Source: Tissierella praeacuta_A
GTDB taxonomy: Bacteria > Bacillota > Clostridia > Tissierellales > Tissierellaceae
Length of the DNA: 64,000 nt
Direction: 5' to 3'
NCBI RefSeq assembly: GCF_040396155.1
Contig: NZ_JBEBOY010000001.1
Span: forward strand, 203,418-267,417
Position numbers and translations under genes: made by a program. Shown here in pieces: positions 52,437-59,911 of this stretch (positions within the stretch are counted from its first letter, which is position 1; every line of letters begins with the position of its first letter). A model generated the notes under the pieces. The model did not search any database, had not been told where the DNA came from, and saw nothing but the letters and a program-made list of their open reading frames with translations.

Positions 52437-53273
52437 TTAAAAAACTAAAATGATTCCTCCATCATTGGCATATGCAGTGCTTAGTCCTGCAGTTTTGACT
52501 AAAATAACATCTTTAAAATTATACATACTTTGGATTTCCTTTTTTAATTCTTCAACCTTTTCAAATGCATTAACATGAGAAATAGCCAGTATCTTTTCCT
52601 CAAACTTCTCTCCAGTCTCTCCAATGATTTCTACTAACCTTTTAAAGGCTTTTTTTGTACCTCTTACATTTTCAACAAGCCTTATACTACCTTCTCCATC
52701 ATCTCCCATAATAGGCTTTAAATTTAACACATTAGCAATTATACCCTTTGTTTTTGATATTCTACCATTTTTTATTAGATTATCCAAACTCTCTAAAAGA
52801 AAGTATGTTTTCATTTCATTAATATACTTCTCTACTTTCTCAACAATCTCCAAATTACTAAATTTATTTTCTACTAATTCTTGTATTTTTAATGCTACTA
52901 AAGTTTCACCTATGCTAGCAGATTTTGAATCAAAAACATGAACAAATTTTTCAGGATATTCTTCATTAATCATTTTCTTTGCCAACACTGCTGAATTATA
53001 TGTTCCACTTAACTTTTCTGATATCGTAACAGCAAAGATATTGTCAGCTTTTTTATATTCCATAACAAAATCTCCTGGTGAAGGACACGAAGTTCTAACT
53101 GGATTAGGACTATTTTTCATTGAATTTATCAATTCCATTGTATCCATTTCATTATTATCAATAAACTTTCTATAATCTACATCTATTTTAAAAGGAACGA
53201 GACTAATATTAAGCCTTTCTTTTAATTCTTCATTTAAATCACAGCTACTATCTGCCACGATTTTATAATCCAT
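52437..53273 (-). CDS. DegV family fatty-acid-binding protein (second copy)
   Basis: 278 residues. ADSSCDLNEEL motif, TSCPSPGDF, AVTISEKLSGTYNSA (ligand pocket), FDSKSASIGE, NLIKNGRISK and a terminal AYANDGGIILVF. Clearly paralogous to 33976-34845 but distant in sequence. Probably a FakB-type carrier with different acyl preference (inference). ATG after GGGGTGATG. Between tRNA-Leu and glmM, 27 nt downstream of glmM on the same strand. Confidence 0.92.
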   Translation of the reverse strand: MDYKIVADSSCDLNEELKERLNISLVPFKIDVDYRKFIDNNEMDTMELINSMKNSPNPVRTSCPSPGDFVMEYKKADNIFAVTISEKLSGTYNSAVLAKKMINEEYPEKFVHVFDSKSASIGETLVALKIQELVENKFSNLEIVEKVEKYINEMKTYFLLESLDNLIKNGRISKTKGIIANVLNLKPIMGDDGEGSIRLVENVRGTKKAFKRLVEIIGETGEKFEEKILAISHVNAFEKVEELKKEIQSMYNFKDVILVKTAGLSTAYANDGGIILVF

Positions 53274-53299
53274 CTCATCACCCCATAATATATTTTAAC

Positions 53300-54652
53300 T
53301 TAGCAGTCGATTCCTATTCTCTCTTCTATAAATTTTGCTAATTCAGATGCAATTTTAAGTAATCCTATGTCTTCTTTTGCTTCAATCATAACTCTAACTA
53401 GAGGTTCTGTACCAGAAGGTCTTATAACGACTCTGCCTTGTCCACGGAAAATATCTTCAACTCTTTTTATTTCCATTTTTATTTCTTCATTTTCATTATA
53501 TTTATGCTTTAATTCATTTTTAACCTTTGCATTAACAAGAACTTGTGGAAAATCAGTCATTAACTTATTAAGTTCAGACATAGTCTTTTTAGATGACTTC
53601 ATTACCTCAAGTAAATGAAGCCCTGTAGCTAAGCCATCTCCTGTAGTATTATAATCTAAAAATATTATATGACCTGATTGCTCTCCTCCAAGGACATAAT
53701 CTGATTTTACCATTTCTTCTAATATATATCTATCACCAACAGTAGTTTTTACTATATTTATTCCTTTTTCTTTTAAAAACATATCTAAACCCATATTGGT
53801 CATAATTGTACCTACTACAGTATTGTTATTTAACTTTCCTTGTTTATGAAGGTAAGAACCGCAAATAGCCAATATATGGTCCCCATCTATTATGTTTCCC
53901 AACTCGTCAACAGCTATTATCCTATCTCCATCCCCATCAAAGGATATACCAATACTTGCCTTTTCTTTCAAAACTAATTCTTGAATCATACTCGGATTAG
54001 TTGAACCGCAATTATCATTTATATTCATTCCTGTTGGCTCTGTGTTTATAACTATCACTTCTCCTCCAAGTCTTCTTATAGTCTCTGGAGCAATTTTATA
54101 TAAAGCTCCATGACCACAGTCCATTGCAATTTTTATTCCAGTTAAATCTATATTAGCAGTAGCAATTAAATAATTTATATAATCCTCACTACCATTTTCT
54201 TCTATAATTACTTTACCTATTTTATTTCCTATAGGTCTAATAGCCAATTCTTTATTATTTAATATGATATCTTCTATTTTTTCTTCAACTTCATCAGGTA
54301 ATTTAAATCCTTCGTTATTGAAAAATTTTATTCCATTATACTCTCCAGGATTATGAGATGCAGATATAACTACACCTGCTAATGCTTCATATTTACGAGT
54401 CAAATACGCAACTGCTGGAGTTGGTATAATACCTACTGATATTACATCTATTCCCATGGAACAAATGCCTGCTGTCATTGCAGCTTCTAGCATATCTCCA
54501 GAAGCCCTTGTATCCTTTCCCACTACTATTTTTCCATGATTTTCTTTTGCCAATATATATGCTCCTGCCCTTCCCACTTGAAAAGCTAGTTCTGGAGTTA
54601 AATCCTTATTTGCAATTCCTCTAATACCATCTGTACCGAATAATCTTCCCAC
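53300..54652 (-). CDS. glmM: phosphoglucosamine mutase
   Basis: Converts glucosamine-6-P to glucosamine-1-P for peptidoglycan precursor UDP-GlcNAc. 450 residues. Start GRLFGTDGIRG, phosphoserine loop VISASHNPGEYNG, metal loop SFDGDGDRII, sugar loop GGEQSGHI and phosphate loop RPSGTEPLVRVM. The start is taken as GTG 54652, which gives the usual M-GRLFGTDG opening; a GTG four codons upstream overlaps the AAAGGAG. No glmS nearby. Confidence 0.96.
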   Translation of the reverse strand: MGRLFGTDGIRGIANKDLTPELAFQVGRAGAYILAKENHGKIVVGKDTRASGDMLEAAMTAGICSMGIDVISVGIIPTPAVAYLTRKYEALAGVVISASHNPGEYNGIKFFNNEGFKLPDEVEEKIEDIILNNKELAIRPIGNKIGKVIIEENGSEDYINYLIATANIDLTGIKIAMDCGHGALYKIAPETIRRLGGEVIVINTEPTGMNINDNCGSTNPSMIQELVLKEKASIGISFDGDGDRIIAVDELGNIIDGDHILAICGSYLHKQGKLNNNTVVGTIMTNMGLDMFLKEKGINIVKTTVGDRYILEEMVKSDYVLGGEQSGHIIFLDYNTTGDGLATGLHLLEVMKSSKKTMSELNKLMTDFPQVLVNAKVKNELKHKYNENEEIKMEIKRVEDIFRGQGRVVIRPSGTEPLVRVMIEAKEDIGLLKIASELAKFIEERIGIDC

Positions 54653-54800
54653 TTTATCAAACACTCCTTTTATACAATTAGCGATTATGTTTCATAATTA
54701 GCAATTTAAGATATTAAACTTAATTTTCACTTCCTCACTTACTATTAAATACTAGAATATAAGTAGGTAATTTTTTGTCTCTCAAACTAAGGATATTTTA

Positions 54801-56150
54801 TTAACCAAAACTATCTATTTTAAATTGTTCTTTTACTATATCAATTAATTGTTCTCTTTCATTTAATTCTGGATTTTCCAATACCTTTTCAAATAAATAA
54901 TTAAGAATTCCCCCTATTATTTTCCCTTCTTTATATCCTAATTTTATCACATCAGAACCATTAATGGCTAATTGATTTTTTTCATATACTTCTTTATTTC
55001 TTATAATATCCTTTATTTTTTTCTCCCTTTCCAACAAATCTTTTATATCAGCTTCTTTGTTTGAACAAGATCTGTCAGCTTTTTGTAGCTCTAATAAAGT
55101 AAATATATCATCTTCACCAAAATTAGATAATAATCTTTTTAATCCTTTTTCTTTTAGGTCTGAATGTTGTGTCATATGTTTATCTATTAACATTACAACC
55201 TTATCAATTATATCATTAGATGCTTTCCATCTTTTAAGTATTTCCTTAGCCATTTTAGCACCTGATTTTTCATGCCCATAAAAATGTCCTACTCCATTTT
55301 CATCTATTATTAGAGTAGAAGGCTTTCCTATATCGTGAAATAATGCTCCAAGTCTAAGGTGTAAAATAGGCGATGTTTTATCTAATACACACATTATATG
55401 TTCAAATACATCCTTATCATGATGTGGATTATGTTGATTAAAGCCTATTGTCTTCATTAATTCAGGCAAAATTATATTAAGTATTTTTATATCCTTCATC
55501 ATTCTAATTCCATAGGAAGGTCTTTCTGATAATATTGTTTTAAAAAATTCTTCCCTAATTCTTTCTATGCTAATTTCTGATATATGTTCACTATATAATT
55601 TGCAAGCATTGAAAGTTTCTTTATCAATAGAAAATTGTAATTGTGTTGCAAATCTTATGGCTCTCATTATTCTTAGATAATCTTCCTTAAATCTGTCTTG
55701 TGGTTTGCCTACAGCCTTAATTATCTTTCTATCTAAATCTTTTATTCCATTAAAATGATCTACTATTCCTATATTTTTATTATATGCCATAGCGTTTATT
55801 GTGAAATCTCTACGGGATAAATCATCAAAGATATTTTTTGAAAAATACACCTTTTCTGGTCTTCTTCCATCTATATATTCTCCATCTGTTCTAAATGTAG
55901 TTACCTCTACAATACCTTCATCTTGAACTATGACAATAGTGCCAAATTTCTTTCCTACTTCTAATGTTATAAAATCACTAAATATATTTTCTATTTCCTC
56001 CGGTAAGGCATCTGTAGTTATATCAAAATCAGATGGTTCTCTTCCAATTAATAAATCCCTAACTGATCCGCCTACTATATAGGCACTGAAACCTTCTTCT
56101 TCAAGTCTATCTATAATCAGCTCTACATATCTTGGAATATTAAATACCAT
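54801..56150 (-). CDS. cca: CCA-adding/poly(A) polymerase-type tRNA nucleotidyltransferase with HD domain
   Basis: 449 residues. Class II nucleotidyltransferase head: AYIVGGSVRDLLIGREPSDFDITTDA with the metal-binding DxD (DFDIT), then GTIVIV and RRDFTINAMAYN, RIMRAIRFATQL. From about residue 240 an HD phosphohydrolase-like domain follows (LHLRLGALFHDIGKP; HD pair present). Repairs or adds CCA to tRNA 3' ends; since both tRNAs here encode CCA the enzyme would mainly repair. ATG after GGAGTGATG. Confidence 0.94.
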   Translation of the reverse strand: MVFNIPRYVELIIDRLEEEGFSAYIVGGSVRDLLIGREPSDFDITTDALPEEIENIFSDFITLEVGKKFGTIVIVQDEGIVEVTTFRTDGEYIDGRRPEKVYFSKNIFDDLSRRDFTINAMAYNKNIGIVDHFNGIKDLDRKIIKAVGKPQDRFKEDYLRIMRAIRFATQLQFSIDKETFNACKLYSEHISEISIERIREEFFKTILSERPSYGIRMMKDIKILNIILPELMKTIGFNQHNPHHDKDVFEHIMCVLDKTSPILHLRLGALFHDIGKPSTLIIDENGVGHFYGHEKSGAKMAKEILKRWKASNDIIDKVVMLIDKHMTQHSDLKEKGLKRLLSNFGEDDIFTLLELQKADRSCSNKEADIKDLLEREKKIKDIIRNKEVYEKNQLAINGSDVIKLGYKEGKIIGGILNYLFEKVLENPELNEREQLIDIVKEQFKIDSFG

Positions 56151-56218
56151 ATCATCACTCCATATATTATCTTATTTTAGTATAACATAGTATCTGTGAC
56201 AGACAAGTTTTTTTATAC

Positions 56219-56257
56219 AAATAAAGGCTTTGGATAATTTTTTCAAAGCCTTTATTT
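56219..56257. terminator. hairpin downstream of the agrC-like relic
   Basis: Perfect 14-bp arms AAATAAAGGCTTTG / CAAAGCCTTTATTT with an 11-nt loop. It follows the relic kinase stop codon at 56277 on the minus strand, the same arrangement as the weaker AAAGGACTTTGA hairpin after the agrC stop at 59912. Confidence 0.7.
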
Positions 56258-56276
56258 TTGGTTTATTTAAATTAAA

Positions 56277-56487
56277 TTATATTCCATGCATTGATATATC
56301 GACATAAAATCTAAAGAAGATGATTTATGCTAAATAAAAACCATCTGCTCGGTATAGATTAATTTTTAACTATCTTTGACAATAAGGTATATTTTTATAA
56401 ATTTAGAAACCTTTATAAACTAAGAAATGAGAATCTTAATAATCTTATATCTTAGAATTTGTTAAAGTTATCTCAAAGCTAAAAGGA
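56277..56487 (-). pseudogene. collapsed relic of a second agr-like locus
   Basis: Minus strand 56312-56277 reads RFYVDISMHGI then stop, matching the last residues RFHVDILMYGV of the agrC-like kinase ending at 59912 (30 of 36 nt identical). The block 56451-56487 matches 62229-62265, the sequence upstream of the agrA start region, at 32 of 37 positions. In the intact locus these two sequences are about 2.3 kb apart, here about 140 bp. This suggests a duplicated agr regulatory unit that lost its middle. The 56313-56450 part holds no open frame of note. Confidence 0.6.
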
Positions 56488-56519
56488 GTGAGTTCTATTC
56501 AATATAGAACTCACTCCTT
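56483..56519 (-). terminator. strong intrinsic terminator after 56535-56891
   Basis: 16-bp perfect stem AAGGAGTGAGTTCTAT / ATAGAACTCACTCCTT, 5-nt loop, followed by TTTT on the minus strand. Confidence 0.85.
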
Positions 56520-56534
56520 AGTCAATAGCTTAAT

Positions 56535-56891
56535 TTAATACGTCCAACTTTTCGGGGTCATATCAGTTTTTTGGCTTCTTTTTATCCATGTATTAAATGC
56601 AGTAGAAAAACAATTCATATCTCCACATATGACACTAAAATCAGTGGTATCTAAATATTTAACCGATAACGTAAAATTCCGACGTAACAAAATCATTGTA
56701 GCTAAATTTAATAAAAAAACTGTCGAAAACGAAAGACTATTATTAAAAAAATTTGTTTCTTCTCTTATAAACGCATATAAAAAAACAAGTGCAGAAATTA
56801 TGGCTAGAATAATATCAACAGTATAATGGGGAATATATTTTTCTGAGTAATTTCTATACTCATTTATGAAAGTACTTAATTCTTTAATCAT
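56535..56891 (-). CDS. small membrane protein of unknown function
   Basis: 118 residues: N-terminal amphipathic stretch, two transmembrane segments (VDIILAIISALVFLYAFI about 25-42 and SFSTVFLLNLATMILL about 54-70), then a soluble C-terminal part with two Cys (CGDMNC). No family recognised. It follows the lipoprotein gene by 23 nt and probably shares its mRNA. Ribosome site weak (GGAACCC). Position next to the agr region suggests accessory or regulated genes, which is inference. Confidence 0.6.
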   Translation of the reverse strand: MIKELSTFINEYRNYSEKYIPHYTVDIILAIISALVFLYAFIREETNFFNNSLSFSTVFLLNLATMILLRRNFTLSVKYLDTTDFSVICGDMNCFSTAFNTWIKRSQKTDMTPKSWTY

Positions 56892-56914
56892 TGAATCTTG
56901 GGTTCCATTATAAA

Positions 56915-57754
56915 TTATCTCGAAATCTCCTTTTCAAAAATAATTGGCCCCATATCATTTGTTTCCTTATTAAATATAATCTTCATAGACTTAACTTCTT
57001 CATCATTTATATATTTATTGGTATTTTCATTCTCCGTAATCATCTCGAATAATCCATTACTTATCTTTTCAATTTCTTGATTATGTATATCATCAACTGT
57101 ATATATATCGAATTCTATAATCAATATATTGCTATCAGTACCAAATCTTTTTAATTCATAGTTTTCCTTGTACTCTCTTATATAATCAAATATCTCTTCT
57201 AATATTAATTTTTCTCCTTCAGATTCTTCATTTCTTAAAGTTATCATTGTTTGAGAATCCCTTGAATTGTTTATATTTGAACTATATTTTAATTTATTTT
57301 TCGTATCTGTATATGATATTTCCAATCTTCCAACTTTTGAATATTCAATGGAACTTTCCTTATGTAATATATCTAATAAATTCTCATTGGTATTTTTCGT
57401 CAGTTCATTAAAAGCCTTATCTTTTTCTATTATAGTCATATCTTTTTTCAAATCAGTAGAAAACTTATCTAAATCCACCTCTATATCCAGTAGTATTTTT
57501 ATATTATTAAACTTTTTTACTTCGTTAGTATTATCTATGGCTAATTTATCCTCTACAAATTCTAGATTAGAAACAGTATAATAATCATACTCATGTAAAA
57601 AATCATTAATTATACTTGAAAGACTTGTTTCTACATCATTATAACCAATGTTTCTTACTCTATTGATATCTTCCTTAGATATATTACTAGGACCACATGA
57701 CGTTACTAATACAAGTAAAATTATTCCCATGATATAATAATTTATTTTTTTCAT
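56915..57754 (-). CDS. lipoprotein of unknown function
   Basis: 279 residues from the ATG at 57754. Signal peptide MKKINYYIMGIILLVLVTSC with lipobox LVTSC, then a Lys/Asp/Asn-rich mature domain with alternating helix and strand (VETSLSSIINDFLHEYDYY; NILIIEFDIYTVDDI). No known domain recognised. GGAGG lies 12 nt upstream of the ATG. First gene of a probable two-gene unit with 56535-56891. It is transcribed downstream of the agr cluster; agr control is only a suggestion. Confidence 0.68.
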   Translation of the reverse strand: MKKINYYIMGIILLVLVTSCGPSNISKEDINRVRNIGYNDVETSLSSIINDFLHEYDYYTVSNLEFVEDKLAIDNTNEVKKFNNIKILLDIEVDLDKFSTDLKKDMTIIEKDKAFNELTKNTNENLLDILHKESSIEYSKVGRLEISYTDTKNKLKYSSNINNSRDSQTMITLRNEESEGEKLILEEIFDYIREYKENYELKRFGTDSNILIIEFDIYTVDDIHNQEIEKISNGLFEMITENENTNKYINDEEVKSMKIIFNKETNDMGPIIFEKEISR

Positions 57755-57872
57755 AGTTAAGCTTAACCTCCTTTTAGGAATATGAGTAAGAGGCAATTAA
57801 TTACCTCTTACTCATAACACCTATATTAATATTGTATATAGAATAATCAAAGTCAATAAGTACTCAATAACC

Positions 57873-58379
57873 TTAATCAATAACACGAAGGGAAACTTTT
57901 CCATTTCCATGTAAGTTATACATATGTGTTATATAATGATCCCCTGACCATTCTACGAAGTCCACCTGATAAATTAGTCTTACATTGTCATCAGCCATCC
58001 AAGCTGAATCAGAATGTGGATGTGCTGTAATTGATTTTCTTGCTTTACCATGCTTGAAAGTTACTGTTCCATAGTCAAGAACTTCAAGTCTTTCATTTAC
58101 TAACCATTTAGCCTCTGTAGTCATCCACCCTATATAATCGTATAATCCATTATATAGAGTACTATGCTCCTCTCCTGTATATAACCATTCTCTTGTTGAT
58201 CTACTTTCTTTTTCTTTTTTTATACCTTCATACTCCCTAGGTTCAACATTTTCTTCTATCCAGTCTGCGTATTCATTTAAACTCATATTCTTAGGATTTA
58301 TTCGCTGCGTTTCTGCAAATACTGCACCAGATGTAACTAATATTGCAATAATTAATAGTGTACATATTCTTTTTCTCAT
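57873..58379 (-). CDS. secreted protein of unknown function
   Basis: 168 residues. Cleavable signal peptide (MRKRICTLLIIAILVTSGAVFAE, cut after VFA), then a mature part with many Trp/Tyr/His (DYIGWMTTEAKW; ITAHPHSDSAWMADDN; HITHMYNLHG-like end), mixed charge and no Cys. The beta-rich, aromatic composition recalls small secreted proteins and bacteriocin-like polypeptides, but no family is recognised. Monocistronic, 647 nt from agrB, separated by a decayed gene. Could be a quorum-regulated secreted effector; unproven. Confidence 0.7.
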   Translation of the reverse strand: MRKRICTLLIIAILVTSGAVFAETQRINPKNMSLNEYADWIEENVEPREYEGIKKEKESRSTREWLYTGEEHSTLYNGLYDYIGWMTTEAKWLVNERLEVLDYGTVTFKHGKARKSITAHPHSDSAWMADDNVRLIYQVDFVEWSGDHYITHMYNLHGNGKVSLRVID

Positions 58380-58778
58380 TATAAAACCTCTATAATTTAA
58401 TTATATACTTATATTCTCGTATTTTTCAACTTATTTGTGGTTAAAATCCTTATATTAGGTCCCCTTTTAATATGATAAAAAGTGTAATGCAGCTCTTTCA
58501 AAATCTTTATAACTTTTAATGTGTTAGCTTAATCTAGAAATCTTAATAATTCTATTTGACAAATAAAATTTTCATATTGACTCTAAGCCTAAAAATGTGT
58601 TTTTTCTCATCTTTATACTGAATAAAAACACCCCTATATTCTTTAGTAAATTAATTACTTGTAGTAGAAGAATAGAGATTTCTAGTATTAGTATTAAGTC
58701 TTATGCTTTGTACGGTTTTATTGATAATATGTCTAGAAAGAAATACTCTTGATAGGAAAACGCCAACATGATAAATTA
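58380..58778. other. intergenic, no intact gene
   Basis: AT-rich. On the minus strand a frame with no start (VGVFLSRVFLSRHII..., about 58625-58765) reads on for 40 codons and could be another decayed piece downstream of the pseudogene at 58779-58974. No hairpin terminator or RNA gene is clear. Confidence 0.35.
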
Positions 58779-58974
58779 CTAATATTTCATCTCACCAATT
58801 ACTAAATTCCTAATTTCAACACTAGCTCCACTATATGCTTTTACCTCTGCCTAAACCCTGTAAGTGTATCCCTTAGATACCGTAATTATTTCATACAATA
58901 ATGTGCTATGGGAATTGACACTTTCTATGAATGAACTTCACCAATTAATGTCATTTGTGAGTTAGCATACTCAT
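58779..58974 (-). pseudogene. decayed small secreted/structural protein gene
   Basis: A near-perfect ribosome site AGGAGGTGAT stands before the ATG at 58974, but the frame stops after seven codons. A shifted frame then gives a protein-like sequence with two internal stops: SFIESVNSHSTLLYEIITVS, then KGYTYRV, stop, AEVKAYSGASVEIRN, ending at 58779. So at least one frameshift and two nonsense codons. The YTYRV/VKAYSGASVE pattern looks like a beta-strand repeat of a small exported protein; family not recognised. Confidence 0.6.
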
Positions 58975-59025
58975 TAGTATCACCTCCTATTTATATATGG
59001 CTTTGCTTATAATTAAATAATATAT

Positions 59026-59595
59026 TTAATCTTTGTTAATGATTTTCCCTAGAATCAACATCAAACTTACTATAAAAATTGATACAGCTATAATTAATGC
59101 TATTTCTTTAAAATTCAATACTAATAAGGCTATAGTAATTATTATCTCTATAATAAGAATGATACTTGTCCTTTTTTTATATATAGCCCTTTCCTCTTTA
59201 TCTAAAGGCTTATTGCGATCTTCTACAGGTGCTAAAAACCAGATTATAATTCCACCTACTTCTGTTAAGCCTAAGATTACCACATCTGTCTCTGGAATAA
59301 TTTTTATCCCTAATAATACTACTAGAATTAGAACTATAGAAAACAAATAACATCTAACTTCACTTTTAGCATGGTATCCTCCTCCATAGGTTCTAAGTGG
59401 AGTATATACTATCATAAATAAAATGCTTTCCCATACTGCTCTAAACATAAATCCTATTAGGATTGTTGTTGTGATGTTTAGTAATATTAGAAGTCCTTGA
59501 TGTAATCCATAGGCATAAATCTGTCTATCCTCATCTTTTATTAGCTCATTAACAATAAAGTAGTTTGTTATCTTCTCAATCATATTATTAGCCAT
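59026..59595 (-). CDS. agrB: accessory gene regulator protease/transporter AgrB
   Basis: 189 residues, polytopic membrane protein (about six helices) that cleaves the AgrD pro-peptide and forms the cyclic thiolactone. Conserved catalytic pair: His75 in TYGGGYHAKS and Cys82 in EVRCYLFS, at the family spacing of seven. Also PLRTYGGGYHA and APVEDRNKPLDKEER, both typical of PF04647. The ATG overlaps the agrD stop by one base (TAATG), so the two are coupled. Reads intact. Confidence 0.94.
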   Translation of the reverse strand: MANNMIEKITNYFIVNELIKDEDRQIYAYGLHQGLLILLNITTTILIGFMFRAVWESILFMIVYTPLRTYGGGYHAKSEVRCYLFSIVLILVVLLGIKIIPETDVVILGLTEVGGIIIWFLAPVEDRNKPLDKEERAIYKKRTSIILIIEIIITIALLVLNFKEIALIIAVSIFIVSLMLILGKIINKD

Positions 59596-59738
59596 TAATT
59601 TTTACGAAGTTTTTCTGCACCTTTTGGTAATTCAGGCTGATAAGCAAGATACATACATGTTGTATTTACATTCATGGATGTTACCATCAATGCTAAACTT
59701 GCAAGAACTCCACTAAACCTTAAAATAACTTTCTTCAA
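59595..59738 (-). CDS. agrD: AgrD-type autoinducer pro-peptide
   Basis: 47 residues from a TTG at 59738, 9 nt after AAAGGAG (an in-frame ATG at 59747 abuts the site and is less likely). Amphipathic leader KKVILRFSGVLASLALMVTS, then NTTCMYLAYQPELPKGAEKLRKN. Cys28 starts a CMYLA core followed by YQPELP, aligning with clostridial AgrD (CLWFT followed by HQPEEP in C. perfringens), so a five-residue thiolactone ring Cys28-Ala32 is predicted. The acidic/charged tail is removed by AgrB. Small size makes it easy to miss. Confidence 0.92.
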   Translation of the reverse strand: MKKVILRFSGVLASLALMVTSMNVNTTCMYLAYQPELPKGAEKLRKN

Positions 59739-59772
59739 CCGAATCATCTCCTTTGTTATTTTTTGTATATTC

Positions 59773-59841
59773 ATTGTACAATAAGAAATAATAGATCTTT
59801 GGGAATTTGTTGAAACTTATATATATTTTTGTTGAAACTTA
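59773..59841 (-). promoter_or_regulatory. agrD promoter with LytTR-type direct repeats
   Basis: Two identical 14-bp sequences TTTGTTGAAACTTA (plus strand 59806-59819 and 59828-59841) lie with a period of 22 bp, the spacing used by AgrA/VirR-type LytTR regulators. On the minus strand they read TAAGTTTCAACAAA, similar to the VirR box core AGTTxTxCAC. About 5 bp downstream is a weak -35 zone, then TACAAT (59778-59773) as -10 with 17-bp spacing. Implies agrBD is, or was, response-regulator activated. Confidence 0.72.
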
Positions 59842-59871
59842 CAATTTTTGTATATTTATTACTAAAATATT

Positions 59872-59897
59872 AAAGGACTTTGATTTCTCAAAACCCT
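59872..59897 (-). terminator. weak hairpin after agrC
   Basis: AGGGTTTTGA-GAAA-TCAAAGTCCT pairs with two mismatches, 14 nt past the agrC stop. The right part AAAGGACTTTGATTTCTCAAA is identical to 21 nt of the fabF terminator (62260-62280). Confidence 0.45.
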
Positions 59898-59911
59898 AAT
59901 TGTCTAATCTA

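Noticed and set aside
56313..56450. Another small gene inside the agr relic
   Set aside because: Stops in all minus-strand frames and no ribosome site; only the two flanking matches are supported.
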